From: an uncultured Rubritalea sp.
Lineage (GTDB): Bacteria > Verrucomicrobiota > Verrucomicrobiia > Verrucomicrobiales > Akkermansiaceae
Assembly: GCA_937132085.1 (NCBI GenBank)
Contig: CAKZNV010000114.1
Coordinates: forward strand, 1-34,573
Direction: 5' to 3'
DNA: 34,573 nt
Under the pieces are notes generated by a model. The model did no database searches. It had not been told where the DNA came from and saw nothing but the letters and a program-made list of their open reading frames with translations. How positions within the stretch are numbered: position 1 is the first letter of the stretch; every line of letters starts with the position of its first letter. Shown here one piece after another: positions 14,988 to 22,361 of this stretch. Made by a program: the position numbers and the translations under genes.

Positions 14988-15683
14988 ATGAAACTAAATT
15001 ACAACAAACCATCAGATGTGGCTCGCAAGGGTTTCACACTCGTGGAACTACTCGTTGTTATGGCAATTATTGCCGTTCTAGCATCGATCGCAGTTCCTAC
15101 CGTTCTTGACAAGCTCAAGGATGCAGACAGAACTAAAGCTGTTTCACAGATTAAGGGTGTTTACACCTCAATCTTGGAATTCGAAGCTGAATACGGAACT
15201 CGCCCAGGTCAACTCGTAGTGGATGACGATCTCGTTGAGAACGCAGCAGCAACAAACGCTAACGATTGTTTCCGCCAGCTTATTCAAGCAGGTCTACTCA
15301 AGACAGAAGCTCCATTCGAGATCAAATCATTGGTAAACAGTGAGTCTGACAAATACATCGGTGAATCTCCAGCATATGCTGAAGCACTTGAAAAAGGCGA
15401 GAACGGCTTCCTATATATGGACAACCGTAAAGCTAAAGAGGGTGCTCCTCTTGCAGCAGCTCCTCTTGCAAAAGAAGAAGGCTCATTTGATTACCTTGCA
15501 TTCAACGGTAAAGCAGTAGTTCTTGTTGTTGGCGGTTCAGTGCGAACAGTTGACATTAATGAAGACACTGAAAAGACTGAAGTTAAAGCAGGTAAGGACA
15601 AAACAATCGACATGTTCAGTGCTGCAAACAAGACATTCAGCACAAGCGAGCCACCAAATCCTAAATACCCTGACGCTCGATAG
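14988..15683 (+). CDS. Type II secretion/type IV pilin-like protein (pseudopilin)
   Basis: 231 residues. The prepilin signal is clear: a short basic leader ending RKG, then FTLVELLVVMAIIAVL with Glu at +5, cleaved before Phe16 by a prepilin peptidase. The globular part follows the long N-terminal helix and has GspG-like character (KDADRTKAVSQIKGVYTSI, TRPGQLVVDDD). The tail is lysine-rich and ends in NPKYPDAR. No secretion ATPase, pseudopilin partner or peptidase is nearby, so the machinery must lie elsewhere. Codon choice is strongly biased, like that of the OmpA-like lipoprotein and the 31640 gene, hinting at high expression. An intrinsic terminator follows directly. Confidence 0.88.
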   Translation: MKLNYNKPSDVARKGFTLVELLVVMAIIAVLASIAVPTVLDKLKDADRTKAVSQIKGVYTSILEFEAEYGTRPGQLVVDDDLVENAAATNANDCFRQLIQAGLLKTEAPFEIKSLVNSESDKYIGESPAYAEALEKGENGFLYMDNRKAKEGAPLAAAPLAKEEGSFDYLAFNGKAVVLVVGGSVRTVDINEDTEKTEVKAGKDKTIDMFSAANKTFSTSEPPNPKYPDAR

Positions 15684-15717
15684 TCAGTTAGTCATTAGAG
15701 ATTAAAACAATTTATCA

Positions 15718-15747
15718 AACCAGAGAGTTCGCTCTCTGGTTTTTTTG
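15718..15747 (+). terminator. Intrinsic terminator of the pseudopilin gene
   Basis: AACCAGAGAG (15718-15727), loop TTCG, CTCTCTGGTT (15732-15741), then a run of T to 15746. A perfect stem with a stable UUCG-type loop; the strongest terminator in the window. Confidence 0.95.
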
Positions 15748-15832
15748 TGTGGCAAAATAGAGTGATGATTGCTTTTGCGGTGGACAAGTGGATTTAAAAT
15801 GCGACTTTTCAAGCAGTAACCACTTCACCTTT

Positions 15833-17443
15833 ATGTCAAAAAACTTTAGCCTTCTCCTAGCTCTCCGCTATTTAAACCCTATCCGCACTCACGTCTCAGT
15901 GATCACTCTGATCTCACTGGCTGGCGTCTCTATCGGTGTCATGGTGCTGATCGTGGTGCTCTCAGTGATGGATGGCTTTGAGGACATGGTCAAAAGCCGC
16001 GTTCTAGGACGCTCACCACACATCGTTTCCGATAGAGTCATCAACTGGGAAACAGACAATCCTGAGCAAGAGTGGAGAGACCATGTTGCTGAAATTAAGA
16101 AAACCGATAAGGTGGTAAATGCTTATCCACTAGTCGAAGACTTCGTGCTATTAGACTATGGTGGAAACATCATGAACGCACGGATGCAAGGAATCGACTC
16201 TCTCAATGAAGAGACCATGCTAAAGTTTGCCAAGAGCGTGAAAGAAGGAAACGGAGACCCCAATATGGGCGCTGGCTACGAGGCTACTATCTCTAGCATA
16301 CTCGCTAAAACCTACGGTATACAAGTAGGTGATAAGATAGAACTCATCTCCAACAGAAATCTCAAGCTACTCAAACCACTGATCGACCAAAAAGATTTCA
16401 CCCCACTCAGCGAACAGAAGAAAGAGCAACTCCGTGGAATCCAACTCTCAATGCAGCTAAAGATGAAACCTTTTCAAGGAAAGCTAGCAATGCTGAACCC
16501 TGAAGTGCAAACTCTTAAAACTAGGCTAGTCGAGTGGCAGGGCCTAGAGATCCGCACCGCAGAGAAAAAGTTACTTCAAGAAGTCATCAATCTCCTTGGC
16601 AGTGACGATTACGAAGATGACCCAAATGGAAACAATTTCTATCCGACTGATAGACTAGAAGAGATCATCGCTAAAATAGAAGAGATCAAAACGCTCAATG
16701 TGTATAAATCGGACAGTGACTCCATCAGCGAAGTAGCACTTCCTAAAGACGTTGTCATCGCCGCTATCTACACTACTGACCCCTACGCTCCTGGACCAGA
16801 CCTCTATGTTCCTATCTCAGTCGCTCAAGAGCTCGCCGGCGCAGGTGATTCTAGCCAAGTCAGCCGCATCGCCATTACTTTAGAAGATGCATACAAAGCC
16901 CAAAAAGTCCTAGATGGAGATCTAAAAGACATCGTCTCTGGCTCTTGGCAGGGTTCCACATGGATGGAGCAACATAAGGAACAATTCTCACTCATCAGCA
17001 GCCAGAAAAGCATGATGACTATCGCCCTATCCTTCATCATCTTGATCGCCGTCTTCTCTATCGGGGCAGTCATGTTCACGATCACTTATCAGAAGAAAAA
17101 GGAAATCGGAGTAATGATCGCACTTGGAGCTACTCCAGGTCAGATCACTCTGGTCTTCACTCTTCAAGGTCTCATCGTAGGTATCTTCGGTGCATTAATC
17201 GGCTGGGGACTCAGCCTTCTAGTTCTCTTTAATCTTGATACTATTCAGGACACCATCGCAGCTTGGGGATTTAACCCATTCAGCAAGTCATTTTTCGGAG
17301 TAGACTCCTTACCCTATATTATCAACACGTGGGAAGTCACCTGCGTCTGCTTCGGAGCATTCGTTCTCTGCACATTAGCGGCACTCGGACCCGCTTGGCT
17401 TGCTTCTCGCACCGATGCTGCTAAATCTCTACGAAACATGTAA
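15833..17443 (+). CDS. LolC/LolE-type ABC transporter permease with enlarged periplasmic domain
   Basis: 536 residues from the ATG at 15833; a GTG at 15788 would add 15 residues ahead of the family's usual start, so I prefer the ATG. Four membrane helices are expected: one at about 20-48 (LISLAGVSIGVMVLIVVLSVMDGF) and three near the C-terminus, with FtsX-type motifs (KKKEIGVMIALGATPGQI, ALGPAWLASRTDAAKSLR). LolC and LolE extract lipoproteins from the inner membrane, powered by the ATPase LolD, which is not in this window. Family members have about 400 residues. The excess is a charged, coiled-coil-like insertion at about 172-285 (STEQKKEQLRG-type sequence, EEIIAKIEEIKTL) within the periplasmic domain. 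The next gene starts three bases after the stop. Confidence 0.85.
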   Translation: MSKNFSLLLALRYLNPIRTHVSVITLISLAGVSIGVMVLIVVLSVMDGFEDMVKSRVLGRSPHIVSDRVINWETDNPEQEWRDHVAEIKKTDKVVNAYPLVEDFVLLDYGGNIMNARMQGIDSLNEETMLKFAKSVKEGNGDPNMGAGYEATISSILAKTYGIQVGDKIELISNRNLKLLKPLIDQKDFTPLSEQKKEQLRGIQLSMQLKMKPFQGKLAMLNPEVQTLKTRLVEWQGLEIRTAEKKLLQEVINLLGSDDYEDDPNGNNFYPTDRLEEIIAKIEEIKTLNVYKSDSDSISEVALPKDVVIAAIYTTDPYAPGPDLYVPISVAQELAGAGDSSQVSRIAITLEDAYKAQKVLDGDLKDIVSGSWQGSTWMEQHKEQFSLISSQKSMMTIALSFIILIAVFSIGAVMFTITYQKKKEIGVMIALGATPGQITLVFTLQGLIVGIFGALIGWGLSLLVLFNLDTIQDTIAAWGFNPFSKSFFGVDSLPYIINTWEVTCVCFGAFVLCTLAALGPAWLASRTDAAKSLRNM

Positions 17444-17446
17444 TCG

Positions 17447-18238
17447 ATGAAAATCTGGATACTTAAAAACGGTGAGCGTAGCGGACCTCACGAAACATTC
17501 TCTATCCGCGAGCGCATCTCTGAAGGCGAGCTAGATGCAGATACTCCTGCTTGGTATGAAGGCATTCCTGAATGGGTCACCCTAGAGGATGTGCCATCGC
17601 TGCACGGACTTTTCACCCATCAACATGAGGAGGTATCTGAGCAAGAGATCATTGAGGAAACCGCCGAGGCAACTATCATCCATGCCCCTCAGCCTCTCCA
17701 CCCAGTGCAAAGGTTCTTCGCTAGGTTCTTTGATATTTTTGTCTATAGGCTCATCATTGCGTGGATTCAGCTACTCAGTGGGATCAACCCACTACTCCCT
17801 CCAGATACTCCAATGGCTGGAGTAATGCTTGTTCTGCCTTACGTCATCATCGATGCAATAATGATGCATATCTGGGGCACCACTCCTGGTAAAACTCTAT
17901 TAGGAATTCGTGTCACTACTGCAGAGGGTAACAAGCTAAGTATTGGCGCCTCACTGCTAAGATCTCTTAGAGTCTGGATTCTTGGGTTTGGTATGTTCTT
18001 CATCTGGTTCATCTCACTTCCGATCTCTTTCCTTATCGCTAAGAAATTTGGAAAATTTGTCTGGGACGTCCCTAAGAACTATCAAATTTCAGCCAAACCA
18101 TTAGTGACATCTAGAGTCGTTATATACGTATTCATTCTCTTAATCTTAAGCAGCATAGTGAGTTCATTTTTCCCTGAGGAAATCAAAAATGCCACTACCG
18201 AAGAATTATTAGAAATGGCGACACCAAAAGAAAAATAA
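17447..18238 (+). CDS. GYF_2 domain plus RDD-family membrane protein
   Basis: 263 residues. Residues 1-55 form a GYF_2-like domain (WILKNGERSGPHE, TPAWYEGIPEWVTLEDV). An acidic linker follows, then an RDD domain (about 84-235) that opens with the arginine/aspartate pattern RFFARFFDIFVYRLI, contains WGTTPGKTLLGIRV, and has three to four membrane helices. RDD proteins are inner-membrane proteins, some of them ion antiporters, but the role of the GYF_2-RDD type is not known. The ATG lies three bases after the permease stop, so the two genes are translationally close and probably functionally linked. Confidence 0.82.
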   Translation: MKIWILKNGERSGPHETFSIRERISEGELDADTPAWYEGIPEWVTLEDVPSLHGLFTHQHEEVSEQEIIEETAEATIIHAPQPLHPVQRFFARFFDIFVYRLIIAWIQLLSGINPLLPPDTPMAGVMLVLPYVIIDAIMMHIWGTTPGKTLLGIRVTTAEGNKLSIGASLLRSLRVWILGFGMFFIWFISLPISFLIAKKFGKFVWDVPKNYQISAKPLVTSRVVIYVFILLILSSIVSSFFPEEIKNATTEELLEMATPKEK

Positions 18239-18279
18239 ACCTTTTCTCTGCTCCTAATAGTCTCCATCATCGGCGCATC

Positions 18280-18840
18280 ATGCGAGACATCGTTTATTTT
18301 GATTTAGAGACCAAGAAAAGCTTCTCTGCCGTTGGCGGATCGAAGCATAAAGACAAAATGGGGATGTCTGTGGGCGTCACCTATTCTACTAAGTCTGGCA
18401 AATACCATGTCTACGATGAGGCCCATGTCGATGACCTCGTCAACCAGCTGATCCAAGCGGATCTCGTAGTGGGATACAACCACATCCAGTTCGACTACCC
18501 AGTGCTGCAAGGCTACACTATCTACGATCTTCCTTCACAGACCGTTAATCTCGATATGATGATTAACCTCGAAGAGAAGATAGGATTCCGCCTAAAACTA
18601 GACTCACTAGCCAAGGCCTGCCTCGGTGGCAGTGGCAAGACTGCAGACGGACTCGATGCTCTACGCTGGTGGAATGAATTTCAGAAGACCAAGGACGAGA
18701 CCTTCATGAACAAGATCGCCGAGTATTGCTGCTACGATGTCAAAGTCACCAAATGCGTGCATGAGTTCGGAGTGAACAATAAGTTTGTCCGCTACGATGA
18801 CAAATCTGGCTCTCTAGAAGAAGTAGAAGTTCAATGGTAA
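18280..18840 (+). CDS. DEDDy-type 3'-5' exonuclease-like protein (RNase H-like fold)
   Basis: 186 residues, cytoplasmic. The exonuclease motifs can be placed: Exo I YFDLET with Asp8 and Glu10, Exo II NHIQFD with Asp72, and Exo III YCCYD with Tyr149 and Asp153. It resembles stand-alone RNase H-like exonuclease domains such as YprB rather than DNA polymerase proofreading domains. Substrate, DNA or RNA, is unknown. The protein is short and has no helicase partner attached. The gene lies 41 bases after the RDD gene and 19 before the protease gene, without terminators between, so it may be part of one transcript. Confidence 0.75.
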   Translation: MRDIVYFDLETKKSFSAVGGSKHKDKMGMSVGVTYSTKSGKYHVYDEAHVDDLVNQLIQADLVVGYNHIQFDYPVLQGYTIYDLPSQTVNLDMMINLEEKIGFRLKLDSLAKACLGGSGKTADGLDALRWWNEFQKTKDETFMNKIAEYCCYDVKVTKCVHEFGVNNKFVRYDDKSGSLEEVEVQW

Positions 18841-18859
18841 GCTAAAAACATCATCACAA

Positions 18860-20347
18860 ATGAGAGACGGCTATAAAAGATTCATCATCATCACCATCAT
18901 CATGCTCAGTGCGCTCCTGCTCACTATCGGCATGACTGAGCTACGGGGTGGCTATGGGCTCTTTAGCTTCTTAAAAGGCCAGAGACCTGTGACCAATGAA
19001 CCGGTCCACCTCTCTGTTACTCCAGCGGTTTCTCCTAGCGATGTTCCTGAGCTCACTAAGCTGAGTATCGAATACGCTAAGCTCACTAAGTCCGTGATGC
19101 CTTCGGTTGTGAGCATCAACACCGCCGGCTCAGAAAATTCCCAATCTAATCAGTCACTAGGTCAAGCCAACTGGCGCAAAAAGAATATTAAAGGTCAGGG
19201 CTCTGGTGTCATCGTGTCAGAAGAAGGTCACATCATCACGAACTACCACGTCATCGCCGATAAACAGCAGATCATCGTCACGCTCGCTAATGCTGCTCAG
19301 TTCGAAGCTGTCCTCATTGGCTACGACCCATCTATCGATATTGCAGTGCTAAAGATAGAATCTCCCTATACTCTCATGCCTCTGAAATTTGGCGACTCAG
19401 ATAAGGTGAGAGAAGGCCACATCGCGCTCGCATTTGGTAATCCTTTTGGCATCGGAAAATCAGTCACTAATGGCATTATCTCTGCGAGAAAGACATCTTC
19501 CTCAGACCGTCAAGTCTCACTATTTCAAACCAATGTGGCCATCAACCCAGGGAACTCTGGTGGGCCACTCGTCAACGTCATCGGGGAACTAGTTGGCATC
19601 AATTCTTCCATCTTCTCTAGCGATAAAGACAACCCATCATTCATCGGAATCAGCTTCGCTATTCCTTCCAACATGGTAAAAAAAAGCTTTCTAGATATTC
19701 TAGAATACAAGCGCCCAATGCGTGGCTATCTCGGACTCTACGCGGAAGATCTGATCTCTCCACAGACTAAGCAACAACTAGACTACAACCGCTCTGGTGG
19801 CGTCCTAGTCTATGATATCGAGGCGGATTCCCCTGCCGCTAAAGCAGGCATTCGCAAGGCAGACATCATCGTTAGCTTCGCTGGGCATGAGGTCTCGGAC
19901 AATGAAAACCTAATGCAAAAGATCCACGCCTCGCCAGTAGACGAGGACATAGAACTCACTCTCTGGAGAAACAAAGATTTAATCACCATCAATGTCAAAC
20001 TAGAACAAATCGATGCTGGTATAGACACTCTAAAAGCCAGGCAACACTCTCAGGAAGTGAACAGGTCTATCATTAAAACCGTTGGTTTGAGCGTCTCTAC
20101 ACTCAGTCGTGAATACAACATCAACGGAGTAAGAGTGACCAACGTTCTCAAAGGCAGCCTAGCGGATGGCAAAATCCAAGTTGGCGACATCATCTACATC
20201 ATCAACGGACGCAGAATCTACAACACTCAATATTTCAACCAGCTGCTCACCTCCTTCGCTCCGAATGAAGAAACTAGATTCTTCATCATTAGAGACAACA
20301 AGAGAATCACTAGACCAATCACGCTACCTCAGATCAATCGTTGGTAA
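18860..20347 (+). CDS. DegQ/HtrA-family periplasmic serine protease
   Basis: 495 residues. An N-terminal hydrophobic segment (8-25) without a clear cleavage site suggests a membrane anchor. The trypsin-like domain (about 70-285) has the full triad: His130 in ITNYHVIA, Asp160 in DPSIDIAVLKI and Ser233 in NPGNSGGPL. Two PDZ domains follow (about 290-380 and 395-490), the first with GVLVYDIEADSPAAKAGIRKADII and the second with VRVTNVLKGSLADGKIQVGDII. It should degrade or hold misfolded envelope proteins. The ATG is 19 bases after the nuclease gene and has no Shine-Dalgarno sequence. Its 3' end converges on the coiled-coil gene with ten bases between. Confidence 0.9.
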   Translation: MRDGYKRFIIITIIMLSALLLTIGMTELRGGYGLFSFLKGQRPVTNEPVHLSVTPAVSPSDVPELTKLSIEYAKLTKSVMPSVVSINTAGSENSQSNQSLGQANWRKKNIKGQGSGVIVSEEGHIITNYHVIADKQQIIVTLANAAQFEAVLIGYDPSIDIAVLKIESPYTLMPLKFGDSDKVREGHIALAFGNPFGIGKSVTNGIISARKTSSSDRQVSLFQTNVAINPGNSGGPLVNVIGELVGINSSIFSSDKDNPSFIGISFAIPSNMVKKSFLDILEYKRPMRGYLGLYAEDLISPQTKQQLDYNRSGGVLVYDIEADSPAAKAGIRKADIIVSFAGHEVSDNENLMQKIHASPVDEDIELTLWRNKDLITINVKLEQIDAGIDTLKARQHSQEVNRSIIKTVGLSVSTLSREYNINGVRVTNVLKGSLADGKIQVGDIIYIINGRRIYNTQYFNQLLTSFAPNEETRFFIIRDNKRITRPITLPQINRW

Positions 20348-20357
20348 TAAGAAGGAG

Positions 20358-20663
20358 CTACCCCTTCTCCCCTGCTTCTTCCATAGCAGCAATTTCTTCA
20401 CGATACTTTGTCAGCTGAGCATCGATCAGTTTGACCGCCCATTTAAATTTTGGCTTATCTAACTCAGTCCGGATTCTTTCCAGCTTCTTCATCGCCTCTT
20501 TTTTTTCTTTGATTAAAGATTTCTCCATCTCAGAAAGCTTCTTGTCCTCATACTCCACTAGTCGCTCCACTAATTTTCGAGCGTCAGCTGGTAATCCATC
20601 AGCCACACAAAAATTCATGGCTATGAGTGAAAATAGGCTAGTAATTATTAATCGTTTCATCAT
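20358..20663 (-). CDS. Small secreted coiled-coil protein
   Basis: 102 residues from the first ATG of an ATGATG pair (20663). GAGGAG a few bases upstream is a good ribosome site and decides this start; an upstream in-frame ATG at 20723 lies inside the preceding gene. A signal peptide (MMKRLIITSLFSLIAMNFCVA) is followed by a Lys/Glu-rich helix (about 27-100) with heptad character. There is no recognised domain. It follows the coiled-coil gene at 20680 by 16 bases and is probably in an operon with it. Confidence 0.65.
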   Translation of the reverse strand: MMKRLIITSLFSLIAMNFCVADGLPADARKLVERLVEYEDKKLSEMEKSLIKEKKEAMKKLERIRTELDKPKFKWAVKLIDAQLTKYREEIAAMEEAGEKG

Positions 20664-20679
20664 CTCGTTCTCCTCAATT

Positions 20680-21318
20680 CTATTTTGTTTCTGCGATACT
20701 AAGTTCATGCAAGAGCTTCCCACCCCAGCGCACCATCAGAGCTTTCGGCTTCTTACTAGGAACTTCCGATAGATAAATCTTCCCTAACTGCTCATCTCCT
20801 AAAATCTCAACATGGTCATCATGAAGCGTGTAGCTCCACACTCGAGTATGTTGCTCTTTGCCCATTTTGTAAGTGACGTTCGCTTTGCCATTTCTCATGA
20901 ACTTCAGCGAGCCCTTAATACGAGCATAGCTGAAGAAATAGGTCTTATCGTAGAGAAACATTGGGACTGGCTTGGCTGCAGACTTAGCACTAGGTCTCTC
21001 ACCTCGTTCTAGCGTTCCTATTCGATTCTCAATTGCTTTTATCTGAGCTGAAATAGCATCTGCCTCTTCCTCCATCCCTTTATCATCATAGCGCTTCTGG
21101 AGAGACTCTAATTTTTCTATCACCTCTTCACGCTCTTCATCCAGCTCTGCAACAGTCTCCTCTCTTACCTCGCTCTCATTTTCTTTTTCCTGCTCTACTA
21201 GCTCCTTCGCCTCCCCCGCCTTCTTTAACTCTCTGCCCTGAGCAGCACAAAAACCACTTAACGACGGAATCAATGCTCCATAGATAAGTAGGCGTAAACA
21301 GTGGCTATCAAATTTCAT
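20680..21318 (-). CDS. Secreted coiled-coil protein with a C-terminal beta region
   Basis: 212 residues. A signal peptide (about 1-27, ending CAAQG) is followed by a highly charged helical segment (about 28-105, KENESEVREETVAELDEER) likely to form a coiled coil. The C-terminal part (about 118-212) looks like a small beta domain of the kind that compares a measured weight or matrix (FFSYARIKGSLKFMRNGKA, HTRVWSYTLHDDHVEILG). I do not recognise the family. It heads a two-gene set with the gene at 20358 and diverges from the OmpA-like lipoprotein gene. Confidence 0.65.
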   Translation of the reverse strand: MKFDSHCLRLLIYGALIPSLSGFCAAQGRELKKAGEAKELVEQEKENESEVREETVAELDEEREEVIEKLESLQKRYDDKGMEEEADAISAQIKAIENRIGTLERGERPSAKSAAKPVPMFLYDKTYFFSYARIKGSLKFMRNGKANVTYKMGKEQHTRVWSYTLHDDHVEILGDEQLGKIYLSEVPSKKPKALMVRWGGKLLHELSIAETK

Positions 21319-21403
21319 ACTTCATCCTTAATGTTCTCCATCTAACTATCAAACAAAAACTTATCACCTATCGCAAAAAGATTTTATCAGCTGTTTGAAT
21401 AAA

Positions 21404-21432
21404 TTGTTGCCTATACCCGTCTTAGATATACA
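21404..21432 (+). promoter_or_regulatory. Possible promoter of the OmpA-like lipoprotein gene
   Basis: TTGTTG (21404-21409) and TATACA (21427-21432) are separated by exactly 17 bases, with the start codon at 21471. The -35 matches the standard consensus only in TTG. A TATCACCTAT stretch at 21362-21371, reverse of the AGGTGATA motif seen near the two-component system, lies upstream. Confidence 0.35.
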
Positions 21433-21470
21433 ACAGAATTTAAACCAATCCCCTGAAAACAACCAATATT

Positions 21471-22157
21471 ATGAAAAGAACTAAGTTATTTATCGCAAGT
21501 ATCGCCGCTGGATCAATCGTCCTCTCAAGCTGTGCAACTACAAATCCTTACACAGGACAACAGGAAACATCTAAAGCTACTAAAGGTGCAATCATTGGCG
21601 CACTCGGTGGAGCTGCAGTAGGAGCTCTCATTGGCAATAAGCGCTCAGGTGGAAGCTCACGTAAAGGTGCCGCTTGGGGTGCACTCGGTGGCGCTCTTGC
21701 TGGTGCAGGCATCGGAGGCTATATGGACAACCAAGAAGCTCAGATCCGCCAGCAGATGGAAGGCACGGGCGTAAGCGTTACTCGTGTCGGAAACGACCTC
21801 ATCCTCAACATGCCTAGTGATATCACCTTCAGAACAGGTAGCTCACAGATCGATTCTAGCTTCAGCGAAACACTCGGATCAGTTGCTCTTGTTCTTAAGA
21901 AATACAAGAAAACTAGTATCAGCGTAACAGGTCACACTGACTCAGTAGGCTCAACATCAAGCAACCAGAGACTTTCAGTATCTCGTGCTCAATCAGTAGC
22001 TAGCGCTCTCAACTACAACGGAGTATCAAGCAACCGCACACAGATCTATGGCAACGGCGAATCAACACCAGTAGCTTCTAACAACACCACAAACGGTAAA
22101 GCACTCAACCGCCGCGTAGAACTAAAAATCGTCCCACAACAAAACCAGTTTCAGTAG
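21471..22157 (+). CDS. OmpA-family lipoprotein with glycine zipper (YiaD-like)
   Basis: 228 residues. The signal peptide ends with a lipobox LSSC (lipid-modified Cys near residue 21). A glycine-zipper segment (about 38-85, GAIIGALGGAAVGALIG and GALAGAGIGG) is followed by a peptidoglycan-binding OmpA domain (about 105-225) with DITFRTGSSQI, VTGHTDSVGSTSSNQRLSVS and NRRVELKIVP. It anchors the outer membrane to the cell wall. The architecture and size match E. coli YiaD. Codon choice is biased towards a narrow set, suggesting high expression. A strong terminator follows. Confidence 0.9.
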   Translation: MKRTKLFIASIAAGSIVLSSCATTNPYTGQQETSKATKGAIIGALGGAAVGALIGNKRSGGSSRKGAAWGALGGALAGAGIGGYMDNQEAQIRQQMEGTGVSVTRVGNDLILNMPSDITFRTGSSQIDSSFSETLGSVALVLKKYKKTSISVTGHTDSVGSTSSNQRLSVSRAQSVASALNYNGVSSNRTQIYGNGESTPVASNNTTNGKALNRRVELKIVPQQNQFQ

Positions 22158-22184
22158 GATTATTTAAGAATTACTACTTTATCT

Positions 22185-22218
22185 AATAGGTCCTATAAGT
22201 CTTATAGGACCTATTTTT
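22185..22218 (+). terminator. Intrinsic terminator of the OmpA-like lipoprotein gene
   Basis: AATAGGTCCTATAAG (22185-22199) is the exact reverse complement of CTTATAGGACCTATT (22201-22215), with T's to 22218. The stem is long and AT-rich. It lies 27 bases after the stop codon. Confidence 0.85.
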
Positions 22219-22255
22219 GGTTAGACTACTCAGCTTTAACGCAGTCATAACTCCG

Positions 22256-22295
22256 TAAAAAAGCTTTAGCGGACCTCTCCGCTAAAGCTTTAAAT
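22256..22295 (-). terminator. Intrinsic terminator of guaA
   Basis: On the minus strand AAAGCTTTAGCGGA-type arms (22291-22278 and 22273-22260) form a perfect 14-bp stem around a four-base loop, followed by TTTTTT. It lies about 70 bases beyond the guaA stop at 22362. Confidence 0.85.
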
Positions 22296-22361
22296 TTAAT
22301 GATTCATCATCCCGGCCCATTGTCTATTGACCGATGAACCATTGACTGGAAGCTTCGCTTC

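Noticed and set aside
15788-15832. Longer N-terminus of the LolC/E permease from a GTG
   Set aside because: It adds 15 residues, with two Cys and Phe-rich sequence, before the normal family start MSKNFSLLLALRYL at the ATG 15833.
20349-20367. Hairpin AGAAGG/CCTTCT between the protease and coiled-coil genes as a shared terminator
   Set aside because: Only six pairs, partly inside the coiled-coil coding region, with no T-run on either strand.
20664-20723. Upstream ATG of the small coiled-coil gene
   Set aside because: It overlaps the preceding gene; the ATGATG at 20663 has a Shine-Dalgarno sequence and begins a signal peptide.
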